Shown piece by piece: positions 39,157 to 49,324 of a stretch of DNA of 64,000 nt. The number at the start of each line of letters is the position of its first letter. Position 1 is the stretch's first letter. The DNA comes from Sphingomonas sp. ID1715 (GTDB lineage: Bacteria > Pseudomonadota > Alphaproteobacteria > Sphingomonadales > Sphingomonadaceae), in the NCBI RefSeq assembly GCF_013044515.1, contig NZ_JABEPR010000001.1:930001-994000 (forward strand). The letters run 5' to 3'. A program made the position numbers and the translations under genes. The notes under the pieces are model-generated. The model saw only the letters and a list, made by a program, of their open reading frames with translations. It ran no database searches and was not told the origin of the DNA.

Positions 39157-39656
39157 TTGGCGGCCCGCTTGGCGCGCGTGAACTCGACGAGTTCCTTGAG
39201 CGTCGCATCGACGCCTTCGGCCGCCAGCAGCACGTCGGGATTCCAAATCTCGAAGAAATTTCCGGCACCGGAGAAGACGGCATCGGTACCCGGCAGCAGC
39301 TTCGCCTTCATCGCGTAGAAGTCCGGCAGGACGAAGCGGCCGCTGGAATCAAAGCCGGCGCTCTCCGTCAGCGCAAGCGCGCGGCGCTTCGCGTTGAAAT
39401 CGATCGCATCGCCCTGCGCTTCGAGCATCTCTTCGCGGCGCTCCAGGCGATCATGGCTGCGCTTCAACCAGGCAGGGTCATAGGCGATCAGGCACGGATC
39501 CTGGGGGTGGAGCGCGATCACGACGGTGCGGGGGTCGCCGCCGCCGGCTTCTACATTGCGCTCGATCACGGCGCGCATGGATGCGGGGATGGCGACGCGG
39601 CCTTTGCCGTCGACCGCGGTCATCGCAAATCCGTTAAAGGCTTCTCTTTCGCCCAC
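39153..39656 (-). CDS. mraZ: Transcriptional regulator MraZ
   Basis: MraZ is a ring-forming AbrB-fold repressor that binds its own promoter and controls the division cluster. The sequence has two SpoVT-AbrB-like halves, [18 protein letters not shown] and [19 protein letters not shown], as expected. I choose the GTG at 39656 (MGEREAF) because AGAGG sits 7 nt ahead. A GTG two codons earlier leaves no spacing. Length from this start is 167 residues. It is the first gene of the cluster, with three GGGA boxes overlapping a promoter about 110-150 nt upstream. Confidence 0.94.
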   Translation of the reverse strand: MGEREAFNGFAMTAVDGKGRVAIPASMRAVIERNVEAGGGDPRTVVIALHPQDPCLIAYDPAWLKRSHDRLERREEMLEAQGDAIDFNAKRRALALTESAGFDSSGRFVLPDFYAMKAKLLPGTDAVFSGAGNFFEIWNPDVLLAAEGVDATLKELVEFTRAKRAAK

Positions 39657-39764
39657 GCGCACCCTCTTGGGCGGGGCGCAAAACCCTCTCGTTCCGAAAA
39701 GCGCGCCTTCACGCGCCCTCCGGGGACGAATCGTTCAAAGGGATGAGCCCCGCCTGTCCCGAAA

Positions 39765-39808
39765 TACATATCTCGGGTCAGCGCGGGAAACAACGGGATT
39801 TTGCGGGA
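39765..39808 (-). promoter_or_regulatory. mraZ promoter with three MraZ-box-like repeats
   Basis: On the minus strand TTGTTT (39788-39793) and TATGTA (39765-39770) are 17 bp apart. On the plus strand GGGA occurs at 39785-39788, 39795-39798 and 39805-39808, exactly 10 bp apart, overlapping the -35 element. Known MraZ operators are three or more G-rich 5-bp boxes with 10-bp spacing, so autorepression is likely. A GANTC site (GAATC, 39728-39732) lies between the promoter and the gene. Confidence 0.6.
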
Positions 39809-39912
39809 AAAAGCGGCTCTAGATCGGCAGAATGTCCGGTGCCGGCGGCACTTCGACGCGCCGCTGCCACCTTGTTCGTGGGATGTTCCGGGAAGTCACG
39901 GGGGTGGGCGGC

Positions 39913-40188
39913 CTATTTGGACGAGTCGGCGCTGTTCGATGCGGCGGGAGCGCCAGGCGTCACCCCGATTTCCGCGAGCGGTTCGCTCGGCGCTTCGGTG
40001 GCGTTCGCCGCCACCATATTGGCGACGACCTGCTCGGTCCGGTTCAGGCCCGGATCGGTGCTGTTGACCGGCTGGTGGCTGGCGCTCTCGAAGATCGCGG
40101 CGGAGATGGCGACGATCAGTAGGACCGCGCCCAGCCCGGTCAGCCCGACGCGAATTCTCTGCATGCCAGCGCGTTTGTCATCCGACAT
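39913..40188 (-). CDS. Small single-span membrane protein of unknown function
   Basis: From the ATG at 40188 the protein has 91 residues: a basic N-terminus (MSDDKRAGMQRIR), one hydrophobic span (VGLTGLGAVLLIVAISAAIF), and an outer tail rich in Ala, Pro and Ser. It lies 38 nt downstream of the cysteine synthase gene on the same strand and may be co-transcribed. I do not recognise a family. A longer reading from 40263 would run into the cysteine synthase frame and was rejected. Confidence 0.65.
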   Translation of the reverse strand: MSDDKRAGMQRIRVGLTGLGAVLLIVAISAAIFESASHQPVNSTDPGLNRTEQVVANMVAANATEAPSEPLAEIGVTPGAPAASNSADSSK

Positions 40189-40226
40189 TGCGTGCCTGTG
40201 TAACCCCAAACGGCGCGAACGCAAAA

Positions 40227-41201
40227 TCACGCTGTCGTGGCGAGGCCCTTTGCCGCCAGCCATTCGGGATTATAAAGCGTCGATAGATAGCGAAAGCCGG
40301 TGTCGCACAGGATCGTGACGATCCGTTTGCCGGGTCCGAGCTGCCGCGCCAGCGCCATCGCGCCGGCAACGTTGATCCCCGACGAGAGGCCGAGGCACAG
40401 CCCTTCCTCCTTCAGCAAGGCCTGAACCTGGGCGAGCCCCTCGGCATCCGAAATGCGGAACTGGGTATCGACCGGCGCGCCTTCCAGATTGGCGGTGATC
40501 CGGCCCTGGCCGATGCCCTCGGCGACGGAACTCCCTTCAGAGCGCAGCTCGCCACAGGCATAATAGCTGTAAAGCGCGGCGCCATGCGGATCGGTCAGCG
40601 CGATCGTGACCTCCGGATCCTTGGCTTTCAGCCCAAGGCCCACGCCAGCCAATGTGCCACCGGTTCCCACCGCGCAGGTGAAGCCGTCGATACGACCGTC
40701 CATCTGCGTCCAAATCTCTTCGGCGGTCCAGCGGATGTGCGCGCGCCGGTTGGCGATGTTGTCGAATTGATTGGCCCAGAGCGCATTCGGCGTCTCCTCC
40801 GCGATCCGGCGCGAGGTATGCACGAAGTGGCAGGGGCTCGAATAAGGCGCGGCGGCGACCAGCACGAGCTCGGCGCCGAGCGCGCGAAGGGTATCCATCT
40901 TCTCCCGGCTCTGCGTTTCCGGCATCACGATAATCGTCTTGTAGCCCTTGGCATTGGCGACGAGCGCCAGGCCGATGCCGGTATTGCCCGCAGTCCCCTC
41001 GACAAACGTGCCGCCGGCCGCGATCAAGCCCTTTTCCTCGGCATCCTCGACGATGCCGAGCGCCGCGCGGTCCTTGACGGAAGCGCCGGGGTTCAGGAAC
41101 TCGCATTTGCCGTAGATGTCGCAGCCGGTCGCTTCGCTCGGCCCCTTCAGGCGCACGAGCGGCGTGTTGCCGATCAGCGCCAGCGTATCGGGTGTCGTCA
41201 T
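40227..41201 (-). CDS. cysK: Cysteine synthase (PLP-dependent, CysK/CysM type)
   Basis: This fold-type II PLP enzyme replaces the acetyl group of O-acetylserine with sulfide to make cysteine. The 324-residue protein has IGNTPLVRL, the PLP lysine in GASVKDRAAL (Lys43), the GTAGNTGIGLALV substrate loop, the phosphate-binding GTGGTLAGVG, and GLSSGINVAGAMALA. The start (41201) is the first ATG in register with family proteins; no strong ribosome site is visible. A sister enzyme such as CysM or a CBS-like protein cannot be excluded. Confidence 0.85.
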   Translation of the reverse strand: MTTPDTLALIGNTPLVRLKGPSEATGCDIYGKCEFLNPGASVKDRAALGIVEDAEEKGLIAAGGTFVEGTAGNTGIGLALVANAKGYKTIIVMPETQSREKMDTLRALGAELVLVAAAPYSSPCHFVHTSRRIAEETPNALWANQFDNIANRRAHIRWTAEEIWTQMDGRIDGFTCAVGTGGTLAGVGLGLKAKDPEVTIALTDPHGAALYSYYACGELRSEGSSVAEGIGQGRITANLEGAPVDTQFRISDAEGLAQVQALLKEEGLCLGLSSGINVAGAMALARQLGPGKRIVTILCDTGFRYLSTLYNPEWLAAKGLATTA

Positions 41202-41276
41202 GGCATGGAGGTAGGCGGCGCGACGGCTGCGAACAAGCAGCCTTGTCTTTGCACCGGCGAAGCGATCATTGAGCCG

Positions 41277-41759
41277 ATGCGCCATGCTTCGTTCCCGCCG
41301 GTCGTCGACGAGCAGACGCGGATCCTCGTGCTCGGCAGCCTGCCGGGCGCCCGGTCACTGGCCGCGGCTCGCTATTACGCCCATCCGCGCAACCAATTCT
41401 GGCGCCTGCTGGGCGATGTGCTCGGCCTGCCTCTGCCGGCCCTGGACTATGAGCAGCGCCTGCAATCGCTGCTTTCCAGGGGCGTGGGGCTGTGGGACGT
41501 CGTCGCCGACGCCGAACGCCAAGGCAGCCTCGATACCGCCATCAAGGATGCCCGACCGAATGATCTTCAGCAGCTCGTCGGATCGCTTCCGCAACTGCGA
41601 ACGATCGGGTTCAACGGCGGCACGGCGGCCCGGATCGGCACGGCAGCGTTGGGTCAGTGGGCGAATCGCATCCGCCTCATGCCGCTTCCGTCCAGTAGCC
41701 CGGCGCATGCAATCCCTTACGAGCGCAAGCTTGAACGCTGGAAAGCGCTGGCGGACTGA
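41277..41759 (+). CDS. DNA-deoxyinosine glycosylase (UDG family 6)
   Basis: This 160-residue enzyme should excise hypoxanthine from deaminated adenine in DNA. It matches the family 6 pattern: VLGSLPGARSLAAARYYAHP followed by RNQFWRLL, with the active-site Asn39 in HPRNQFW; GVGLWDVVADAERQGSLD; and a late SSSPAHA loop. Single-domain size and no signal peptide fit the family. The longer open frame to 40584 runs antisense to the cysteine synthase and is not real. The gene is divergent from that enzyme, with a short shared control region. Confidence 0.85.
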   Translation: MRHASFPPVVDEQTRILVLGSLPGARSLAAARYYAHPRNQFWRLLGDVLGLPLPALDYEQRLQSLLSRGVGLWDVVADAERQGSLDTAIKDARPNDLQQLVGSLPQLRTIGFNGGTAARIGTAALGQWANRIRLMPLPSSSPAHAIPYERKLERWKALAD

Positions 41760-41870
41760 ACCTCAAGCCCCCGTTTTTCCACGAATGACAGCGCTGGACA
41801 GTCGAACGTCATGTTACAGAATCACGTTCCGCTTGACCGATCTTGCTGCACCCGCGAAAGCTTGGGCCCT

Positions 41871-42251
41871 ATGACCAAGCTCATTCCCCTTTCCGCCGTT
41901 GCGGCGCTGCTGGTCCTCGGCGGCTGCAACAAGTCCGAACCCGAGGTGATCGACACCAATCCCGATCCGATGGCGAACCAGATCGCCAATGCCGCGCCGG
42001 TCGAGCTGCCGCCGGCCGTGACGGACAGCGCCATCTATCGCTGCAAGGACAACTCGATCGTCTATGTCGACTTCCTGGGCGACAAGACCAGCGCCAATGT
42101 CCGCACGTCGAAGGAAGGCACGCCGACCCAGGTCAAGGCGCCGGCCGAAGGCGGCACGATGGCTGGCGGCAACGGCTTCTCGGTGTCGGGCAGCGGCAAG
42201 ACCGTGCAGATCGCGGTCAATGGCGGCGCCGCGCAGAGCTGCTCACGCTAA
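41871..42251 (+). CDS. Small lipoprotein, possibly MliC-like
   Basis: The start at 41871 opens a lipoprotein signal (LSAVAALLVLGGC, lipobox LGGC), so the 126-residue product is lipid-anchored after cleavage at the Cys. The mature part has YRCKDNSIVYVDFLGDK, a core rich in Gly and Ser (GNGFSVSGSGKTVQIAVNGG), and ends with a second Cys. The order of short strands and the two cysteines resemble membrane-bound lysozyme inhibitors of the MliC type, but the match is weak and the function is left open. Confidence 0.7.
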   Translation: MTKLIPLSAVAALLVLGGCNKSEPEVIDTNPDPMANQIANAAPVELPPAVTDSAIYRCKDNSIVYVDFLGDKTSANVRTSKEGTPTQVKAPAEGGTMAGGNGFSVSGSGKTVQIAVNGGAAQSCSR

Positions 42252-42284
42252 ACTGATCAGGGCCGGCGACCGCGCCGGCCCGCT

Positions 42285-43106
42285 TCACGCCGCGCCGGGA
42301 ACCGCGGCAAGGTCGCTTTGGTTGCGGCGCACATAGTCGAACGCGCGCTTGTTGAGCTTCGGGTTGGACACCGTCCGCATGATGCTCTGCGCCACTTCAC
42401 GAGCGTCGCTGTCTTGCGGCATCAACGACGCGGTGAGCGCCGACGACAGCGCCAGGTCGGCCGCGCGCTCATGGATCGTCCGCTTGTCAGACGGGTCAGG
42501 CAGCAGCTTGATATAGCCCTGTTCCGGCAAGTCGAAATCACGGCGGATCTTGGCGATGGCCACGTCGCTGGCATCGATCTCGAATGCGATCCCGGTGCCT
42601 TCTCCGAAATCGATCGGATCGCCGAGCAATTTCACGCGCCAGCCCATCTGGATGAATAGCGGCAGCAGCCGCACCTCGGCAAAGGCGACGCAGCGCGTGC
42701 CGCCGGTCGCACGGGTCAGCTCGAGCGGCGTGATCATCTGGCAGGCGCGCCGACGCTGATTGTGCCGCGCTCCGCCCGTCTCCAGGCAGATACCGCGCGT
42801 AATCTCCCACACGCCGGGGCCCGTCGGATCGGGCGTGCCGGGGGCGAGCGCATGGCTGAACACGTCCATCAGCAACGACCGGTCGTCGGTAGGCCGATAA
42901 CGACAGGCCATGGTCAGCTGATTGTTGACGTCGAACGAGAAGCCGTAAACCGCGCGCTCGTCGTCATATTGATCCATCTCGAGACCGTCGCGCACGGGGA
43001 TGCGCCAGCCGAGTTCGTCGACGAACACGGCTTTTCTCAATCTATGAAACTCTTCGATTTCACGCTCGTACAGCGCGCGATTATCGTTCGCGACCACGTG
43101 CAACAT
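42285..43106 (-). CDS. Acyl-homoserine-lactone synthase (LuxI family)
   Basis: LuxI enzymes make N-acylhomoserine lactone signals from S-adenosylmethionine and acyl-ACP. All invariant residues are at their usual places: Arg24, Phe28, Trp34, Asp45, Asp48, Arg69, Phe83, Glu101 and Arg104. The protein has 273 residues, about 60 more than typical LuxI, and the extra C-terminal part (from about residue 205) is of unknown role. It lies 28 nt downstream of the luxR-type gene on the same strand, so the pair forms a receptor-synthase operon. The acyl chain made cannot be told from the sequence. Confidence 0.9.
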   Translation of the reverse strand: MLHVVANDNRALYEREIEEFHRLRKAVFVDELGWRIPVRDGLEMDQYDDERAVYGFSFDVNNQLTMACRYRPTDDRSLLMDVFSHALAPGTPDPTGPGVWEITRGICLETGGARHNQRRRACQMITPLELTRATGGTRCVAFAEVRLLPLFIQMGWRVKLLGDPIDFGEGTGIAFEIDASDVAIAKIRRDFDLPEQGYIKLLPDPSDKRTIHERAADLALSSALTASLMPQDSDAREVAQSIMRTVSNPKLNKRAFDYVRRNQSDLAAVPGAA

Positions 43107-43134
43107 GTTGTAAGCGACCCCCGCTCGACGGCTG

Positions 43135-43785
43135 TCAGCCGTTCTGGGTCAGCTTATACGTGAAATTCTGTGAACTTGAAGAGCAGTTCTCAAGATTCGT
43201 CACAGCCAGCCAGCCGCGGCGTGCCGCGAGCGCAATGGCTTCGCCCACATTGTCCGCGCCGAGCTTGGCCGCAGCCTTGTCCATCGCTTCGGAGACGGCG
43301 TTCACCGTCAGCTTCGCTTCCTCCGCGATGTCGATCGGCGCAAGACCGGCCAGGCGCCGGCCGAGAACGTAGCGCTCGCGCAGCGTCAGCCCACATTCGG
43401 TATCGACATCGTCGGCGAGTTCCTGCAGCGCCAGCACGCGCGCGGCGAACAGCTCGGCATAGCCCCGCACTCGCGCCCACGCCTCGCGGGACAGCGGCCG
43501 GTTCGGTCGGGCGAGTAAAACGAGCGCACCGGGCAAGGCGCTCGCTTCCACTTCCACCGTCAGCACGTCCGTCGCATTGATCAGCGATGCCATGTCGCCC
43601 GCAGCCGGGACCAATTGCTCGCCCGATCGGGCGAGGCAGAAATGGCCGTCGATGCCATGTTCCTCGAGTGCTCCCGCAAACAGCTCGACGAGTGACTCAA
43701 TATCGGGCGCGATCATCAAACCGCCCCGCAGCCGGGCGGTGGCGGGCAGGTCATCGACAGGGGCACGGCGGGTGGAGATGCTCAC
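43135..43785 (-). CDS. LuxR family transcriptional regulator (quorum-sensing partner)
   Basis: The C-terminal part has a GerE/LuxR helix-turn-helix: CGLTLRERYVLGRRLAGLAP, then IDIAEEAKLTVNAVSEAMDKA (about residues 130-190). The N-terminal domain (about 30-120) is the size of an autoinducer-binding fold, but classical signal-binding Trp/Tyr/Asp positions are not obvious. The protein is 216 residues from a GTG start; an internal ATG at residue 24 is an alternative. It is upstream of luxI in the same operon and divergent from a GGDEF-EAL gene. Confidence 0.82.
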   Translation of the reverse strand: MSISTRRAPVDDLPATARLRGGLMIAPDIESLVELFAGALEEHGIDGHFCLARSGEQLVPAAGDMASLINATDVLTVEVEASALPGALVLLARPNRPLSREAWARVRGYAELFAARVLALQELADDVDTECGLTLRERYVLGRRLAGLAPIDIAEEAKLTVNAVSEAMDKAAAKLGADNVGEAIALAARRGWLAVTNLENCSSSSQNFTYKLTQNG

Positions 43786-43809
43786 GGTGAACGTGATGCC
43801 CGAACAAGG

Positions 43810-43858
43810 TTAACAGACCGTTTCGAAAACGGCACGGAGCAGGTAAGAACGCGTTAAC
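43810..43858. promoter_or_regulatory. Divergent control region of luxR-luxI and the GGDEF-EAL gene
   Basis: The 96-bp gap contains an interrupted palindrome, CCGTTT-CGA-AAACGG (43818-43832). It also has two GTTAAC half-sites near 43809-43814 and 43852-43857. The palindrome is a candidate operator for the LuxR-type protein and the TTAAC sites resemble CtrA half-sites; neither assignment goes beyond sequence symmetry. Confidence 0.35.
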
Positions 43859-43881
43859 CCTTCGCCGGTATCCCGCCTGCT

Positions 43882-45999
43882 GTGAGGGACGCGCAGCCGC
43901 AAAAGAGAGTCGTAAAGGACCGCCACGGCACGAAGCCGATGCGTGATCCCGCCGCGGCAGCCAAGGCTCTCGATCTCGCCGGCCTCGGCACACTGACGAT
44001 CGCTTCGCTCGGGAGTGTCATCGACGCCGACAAGCGCGCGGCGGAACTCCTATCCGCCAAGGCCCGCACCACCGGACTGGCCCTGCTGCGCCTCGTCGAT
44101 CGAACCATCGGCCCCGTGGTCGTCCGCGCCATCCGGCAGGCGCTGAGCGGATCGCCGGTCACTATCGCCATTTCCGGCCGCACGCTGAATGGCGCCGTGC
44201 TGCACGTCGATGCCGGGCTCAGCCGCGGCGAGGCAGGCGATGGCGGCCCCGCCCTGTTCGTCACGCTGATGGACCGGACCGAAGAGCGCGAGGAGATCGC
44301 CGACCTGAACCGCACGGTCGAACATCTCTGGTACACGGTCGAGCTCAATCCGCAGCTGCCCTGGGTCGCCGACAACGACAAGGGCGTCACCCGGGTCACC
44401 GAACGCTATCTGAAGATGGTCGGCCTGGCCGAAGAACAGGCGCTTGGCTTTCTCGGCTGGATGCATGTGCTCCACCCCGAGGACTTGCCGCGGATGCAGG
44501 CGACGGTCGGCAACGCATTGATGAACGGCACGCCGCACGACGTGCGTTGTCGCTTCAAGATGGCCGATGGCAGCTATCGCTGGATGCGCTCCCGCGCCTT
44601 CCCGCGCCGCGACGAAGAGGGCAATATCGTCCGCTGGTACGGCTATACCGAAGACATTCACGAAATCGTCCTGGCCGAGATCGAGACGCGCTGGGCGGCC
44701 GAGCACGACCCGCTGACCGGCCTGCCCAACCGCAACCTGTTCAACCAACGCCTGGACGAGCTGACCAGCCGCGCCGCCGACGGCCTCGGCCGGCTCGGGC
44801 TCGTCATGTTGGACCTCGATCACTTCAAGGACGTGAACGACATCCTGGGCCATCACGCCGGCGACCGGTTGCTCGCCCAGTTTGCCAAGGTGCTGCAGGA
44901 AAACATCACCCTGCAGGCGACAGTGGCGCGGCTGGGCGGCGACGAGTTCGCGATCCTGCTGCCCGGCGTCGAGGGACCCGAAGCGATCGAAAGCCTGGTC
45001 GACGATCTGTTCACCGCGCTCAAGACACCGCTGCGCCTCGGCGGCCGCGAGTTCGACTGCAGGGCCAGCGCCGGCGCCGCCATCTTCCCGCTGCACGCGT
45101 CCAACGCGTCCGAGCTGTTCAAGCATGCGGACATCGCGCTCTACGAGGCGAAGAATGCCGGGCGCGGCCGCTTCATGAGCTTCGAGCCGGCCATGCGCAG
45201 CAAGATGCAGCGGCGCGTGGCGATGATCAACATTGGCCGCGAAGCGGTCGAAAACAAGCGGCTGATTCCCTTCTACCAGCCCCAGGTCTCGATGGAGACC
45301 GGGCAGATCGTCGGCTTCGAAGCGCTCTTGCGACGCCGCGACCGCTCGGGCCAGATCTGCCTGCCGGGCACCATCGCCGAAGCCTTCAATGATTTCGAAG
45401 TGGCCGAGGCGATCGGCATTGCGATGCTCGACATGGTCATCGCCGACATGATCGACTGGCGCAACCAGGGGCTCGAGTTCGGCAAGATGTCGATCAACGC
45501 CTCGGCGGCCGAGTTCCGCAACCGCGACTTCATCACGCGCCTGACCGATCACATGGACGGCGCCGGCATCCCACGCGAGCGCCTCGTCATCGAAGTGACC
45601 GAAGGCGTGTTCGTCGGCCGCTCGGCACCGATGGCGAACGACCTGATCACGGAACTGAAGCAGGCCGGCTTCGGTATTTCGCTCGACGATTTCGGCACCG
45701 GCTATGCGTCGCTGACGCACCTGCGCGAAATTCCGGTCGACGCGCTCAAGATCGACCGCAGCTTCATTCAAGACCTGTTCGGCGACACCGGCGTCGACAG
45801 CGCCGCCATCGTTTCCGCCATAATCAAGCTCGGTCAGGGCCTCGGCAAGACGGTGGTCGCGGAGGGCATCGAGACTGATCGCCAGGCCGAGTTCCTGCGC
45901 CAGCATGGCTGCTCGACCGGCCAGGGCTATCTGTTCGGCCGCCCCGCCCCCAAGTCCGTGGTCGCGGACCTGCTCTCCCAAACCCGCAGATCCGCCTGA
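43882..45999 (+). CDS. PAS-GGDEF-EAL cyclic-di-GMP signalling protein
   Basis: This 705-residue cytoplasmic protein has an N-terminal sensor-like region (1-130), a PAS/PAC domain (about 145-265, ending in VRWYGYTEDIHE), a GGDEF domain with intact RLGGDEFAILL (352-356), and an EAL domain with intact GFEALLRRRD (Glu480) and DDFGTGYASLTHLREIPVDA. Both cyclase and phosphodiesterase motifs look active. An RxxD inhibitory site five residues ahead of GGDEF is absent. The annotated start is a GTG with no clear ribosome site; an ATG at 43939 is an alternative. It is divergent from the quorum-sensing operon. Confidence 0.9.
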   Translation: MRDAQPQKRVVKDRHGTKPMRDPAAAAKALDLAGLGTLTIASLGSVIDADKRAAELLSAKARTTGLALLRLVDRTIGPVVVRAIRQALSGSPVTIAISGRTLNGAVLHVDAGLSRGEAGDGGPALFVTLMDRTEEREEIADLNRTVEHLWYTVELNPQLPWVADNDKGVTRVTERYLKMVGLAEEQALGFLGWMHVLHPEDLPRMQATVGNALMNGTPHDVRCRFKMADGSYRWMRSRAFPRRDEEGNIVRWYGYTEDIHEIVLAEIETRWAAEHDPLTGLPNRNLFNQRLDELTSRAADGLGRLGLVMLDLDHFKDVNDILGHHAGDRLLAQFAKVLQENITLQATVARLGGDEFAILLPGVEGPEAIESLVDDLFTALKTPLRLGGREFDCRASAGAAIFPLHASNASELFKHADIALYEAKNAGRGRFMSFEPAMRSKMQRRVAMINIGREAVENKRLIPFYQPQVSMETGQIVGFEALLRRRDRSGQICLPGTIAEAFNDFEVAEAIGIAMLDMVIADMIDWRNQGLEFGKMSINASAAEFRNRDFITRLTDHMDGAGIPRERLVIEVTEGVFVGRSAPMANDLITELKQAGFGISLDDFGTGYASLTHLREIPVDALKIDRSFIQDLFGDTGVDSAAIVSAIIKLGQGLGKTVVAEGIETDRQAEFLRQHGCSTGQGYLFGRPAPKSVVADLLSQTRRSA

Positions 46000-46040
46000 T
46001 CCCCTAGGAATGGCTGGCGCACCCGGCTAAGGGCGCGGCC

Positions 46041-48263
46041 ATGCCCGAGATCACGCCCGCGATCGTCGCCGAACACGGCCTGTCCCCGGAAGAATATGAG
46101 CGCGTCCTCGCCGCCTTGGGCCGGGAGCCGAACCTGACCGAACTCGGCATCTTCTCGGTGATGTGGTCGGAGCATTGCTCGTACAAATCCTCCCGCATCC
46201 ACCTGAAGAAGCTGCCGACCAAGGCGCCCTGGGTGATCCAGGGCCCGGGCGAGAATGCCGGCGTGATCGACATCGGCGACGGACTTGCCGCCATCTTCAA
46301 GATGGAGAGCCACAACCACCCGTCCTATATTGAGCCCTACCAGGGTGCGGCGACGGGCGTGGGCGGCATCCTGCGGGACGTGTTCACCATGGGTGCGCGG
46401 CCGATCGCCAATATGAACGCGCTCCGCTTTGGCCGGCCCGATCATCCGAAGATGCGCCACCTGATCGCCGGCGTTGTCCACGGCATCGGCGGCTATGGCA
46501 ATTGCGTCGGCGTGCCGACGGTCGGCGGCGAGGTGAACTTCCACCCGGCCTATGACGGGAACATCCTGGTCAACGCGATGACGGTGGGCATCGCCCAGAC
46601 CGACAAGATCTTCTATTCGGCGGCCGCCGGCATCGGCAATCCGGTCGTCTATGTCGGCTCGAAGACCGGCCGCGACGGCATCCACGGGGCCACGATGGCG
46701 TCGGCCGATTTCGGCGAGGATGCCGACGAGAAGCGCCCGACCGTGCAGGTCGGCGACCCGTTCACCGAAAAGCTGCTGATCGAAGCCTGTCTGGAGCTGA
46801 TGGCATCGGATGCGATCGTCGCCATCCAGGACATGGGCGCTGCCGGCCTCACCTCCTCGTCGGTGGAGATGGCGTCGAAGGGCGGCGTCGGCATCGAACT
46901 CGACATGGATGCGGTGCCGTGCCGTGAGACCGGCATGACGCCCTATGAGATGATGCTCTCAGAAAGCCAGGAGCGCATGCTGATGGTGCTAAAGCCCGGC
47001 CGCGAGCTGGAGGCCGAGGCGATCTTCCGCAAATGGGAGTTGGACTTCGCGGTCATTGGCCGCATCACTGACACCGGCCGGCTGGTGCTGAAATGGCAGG
47101 GCGAGACCGCGGCCGACATTCCGCTCGGTCCGCTCGGCGACGATGCTCCGGCCTATGACCGCCCTTGGGTGCCGACGCCCAAGCCCGCGCCGCACGCGCC
47201 GGTGACCGAAGCCAATATCGACATCGCCGCCGACCTGCTGAAGCTGATCGGCTCGCCCGATCTCGCTTCACGGCGCTGGGTGTGGGAGCAATATGATCAC
47301 ATGGTCGGCGCCGATACGGTGCAGCGGCCGGGCGGCGACGCGGCTGTCGTGCGCGTACACGGCACCGACAAGGGGCTCGCCATCACCACCGACTCCACGC
47401 CGCGCTATTGCTACGCGGATCCCGTCGAGGGCGGCAAACAGGCGATCGCCGAAGCCTGGCGCAACCTGACCGCGGCAGGTGCCCGCCCGCTCGCCGCGAC
47501 CGACTGCATGAACTTCGCCAACCCGCAGAGGCCAGAAATCATGGGCCAGTTCGTCGGCTGCATCGAAGGCATGGCCGAAGCCTGCACCAGGCTCGACATG
47601 CCGATCGTCTCAGGGAACGTGTCGCTCTACAATGAGAGCAAGGCGACGGGCGGCGGCTCGGCCATCCTGCCGACGCCGGCGATCGGCGCGGTGGGGCTGC
47701 TCGAAGATTGGCGCAAGTCGATGACGATCGGCTTCAAGGGCGTCGGCGACGTGATCCTGTGCGTCGGCGAGCGCACCGGCCATCTGGGCCAAACGCTCTG
47801 GCTGCGCGAAGTCCACGGCCGCGAAGAAGGGCCGCCGCCGCCGGTCGATCTCGCCGCCGAGCGCAGGACCGGCGACTTCGTGCGTGCCGCGATCGAACAT
47901 GGCCATGTGTCGGCCTGTCACGACGTGTCCGACGGCGGCATCGCCGTCGCGCTGGCGGAGATGGCGCTGGCGAGCGGCATCGGCGCGATGATCGACAAGC
48001 CGCAGCCCTTCGCCTGCGCGCCCGCGTTCTTCGGCGAGGACCAAGGGCTCTATATCGTCACCGTTCCCGACAACGCGCTGATCGAGTTCCTGAACACCGC
48101 CCATCTGGCCGGCGTCACCGTCGAGCCGCTCGGCCGCACGATCAAGGGTCGGCTGATCTTCGAACGTCCCGAGCGCGACTGCGTGGTCGCCCTCGACGCG
48201 CTACGCGCGGCGCATGAAGGCTTTTTCCCGAAGCTGATGGGCGCCGACGCGGCGCTCGCCTGA
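46041..48263 (+). CDS. purL: Phosphoribosylformylglycinamidine synthase subunit PurL
   Basis: PurL is the ATP-using subunit of the FGAM synthase in purine synthesis; it works with PurQ and PurS. The 740-residue small-type PurL has [53 protein letters not shown], and the second AIRS-like half with NVSLYNES and [13 protein letters not shown]. purS and purQ are not in the window. A strong hairpin at 48271-48299 ends the transcript before the converging ctrA. Confidence 0.97.
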   Translation: MPEITPAIVAEHGLSPEEYERVLAALGREPNLTELGIFSVMWSEHCSYKSSRIHLKKLPTKAPWVIQGPGENAGVIDIGDGLAAIFKMESHNHPSYIEPYQGAATGVGGILRDVFTMGARPIANMNALRFGRPDHPKMRHLIAGVVHGIGGYGNCVGVPTVGGEVNFHPAYDGNILVNAMTVGIAQTDKIFYSAAAGIGNPVVYVGSKTGRDGIHGATMASADFGEDADEKRPTVQVGDPFTEKLLIEACLELMASDAIVAIQDMGAAGLTSSSVEMASKGGVGIELDMDAVPCRETGMTPYEMMLSESQERMLMVLKPGRELEAEAIFRKWELDFAVIGRITDTGRLVLKWQGETAADIPLGPLGDDAPAYDRPWVPTPKPAPHAPVTEANIDIAADLLKLIGSPDLASRRWVWEQYDHMVGADTVQRPGGDAAVVRVHGTDKGLAITTDSTPRYCYADPVEGGKQAIAEAWRNLTAAGARPLAATDCMNFANPQRPEIMGQFVGCIEGMAEACTRLDMPIVSGNVSLYNESKATGGGSAILPTPAIGAVGLLEDWRKSMTIGFKGVGDVILCVGERTGHLGQTLWLREVHGREEGPPPPVDLAAERRTGDFVRAAIEHGHVSACHDVSDGGIAVALAEMALASGIGAMIDKPQPFACAPAFFGEDQGLYIVTVPDNALIEFLNTAHLAGVTVEPLGRTIKGRLIFERPERDCVVALDALRAAHEGFFPKLMGADAALA

Positions 48264-48270
48264 CAAGCAA

Positions 48271-48299
48271 AAGGGCGCGGGGACCAGCCCCGCGCCCTT
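48271..48299. terminator. Bidirectional terminator between purL and ctrA
   Basis: AAGGGCGCGGGG (48271-48282) pairs with CCCCGCGCCCTT (48288-48299), a perfect 12-bp stem with a 5-nt loop. It is flanked by A-rich sequence on the left and TTGTTGC on the right, so it can end transcripts from both converging genes. Confidence 0.85.
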
Positions 48300-48320
48300 G
48301 TTGCAAATCCCGTGGAAAGA

Positions 48321-49028
<708 letters not shown>

Positions 49029-49085
49029 ATTTGCTGCCCCTCAGCTATCCGGGCGCGGCGACCCCGCTAACGCCCGTCTGCTTCA

Positions 49086-49241
49086 TTAACCAGTTAACCT
49101 TTGGGCCGAAACCGTTAATATACGGTAAATCGAACACTTAGCGGCTACGGGGAAGAATGGTTCTGAACTGTTGCGCGCAAGGCACAGAGCGCGTGTGCGG
49201 TTTCGCGCCCACGCGCTGCCCCTAAGTGACTCTGGCGACTC
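49086..49241 (-). promoter_or_regulatory. ctrA upstream control region
   Basis: TTAA-N7-TAAA (49115-49129) is one mismatch from the CtrA box TTAA-N7-TTAA. TTAACC is repeated 8 bp apart at 49086-49099. Two GACTC sites (GANTC, 49228-49232 and 49237-49241) lie about 200 bp before the gene, next to the tRNA. CtrA autoregulation and CcrM-methylation timing are known in Caulobacter; here they are inferred from these sites. Confidence 0.45.
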
Positions 49242-49248
49242 GAGAAAA

Positions 49249-49324
<76 letters not shown>

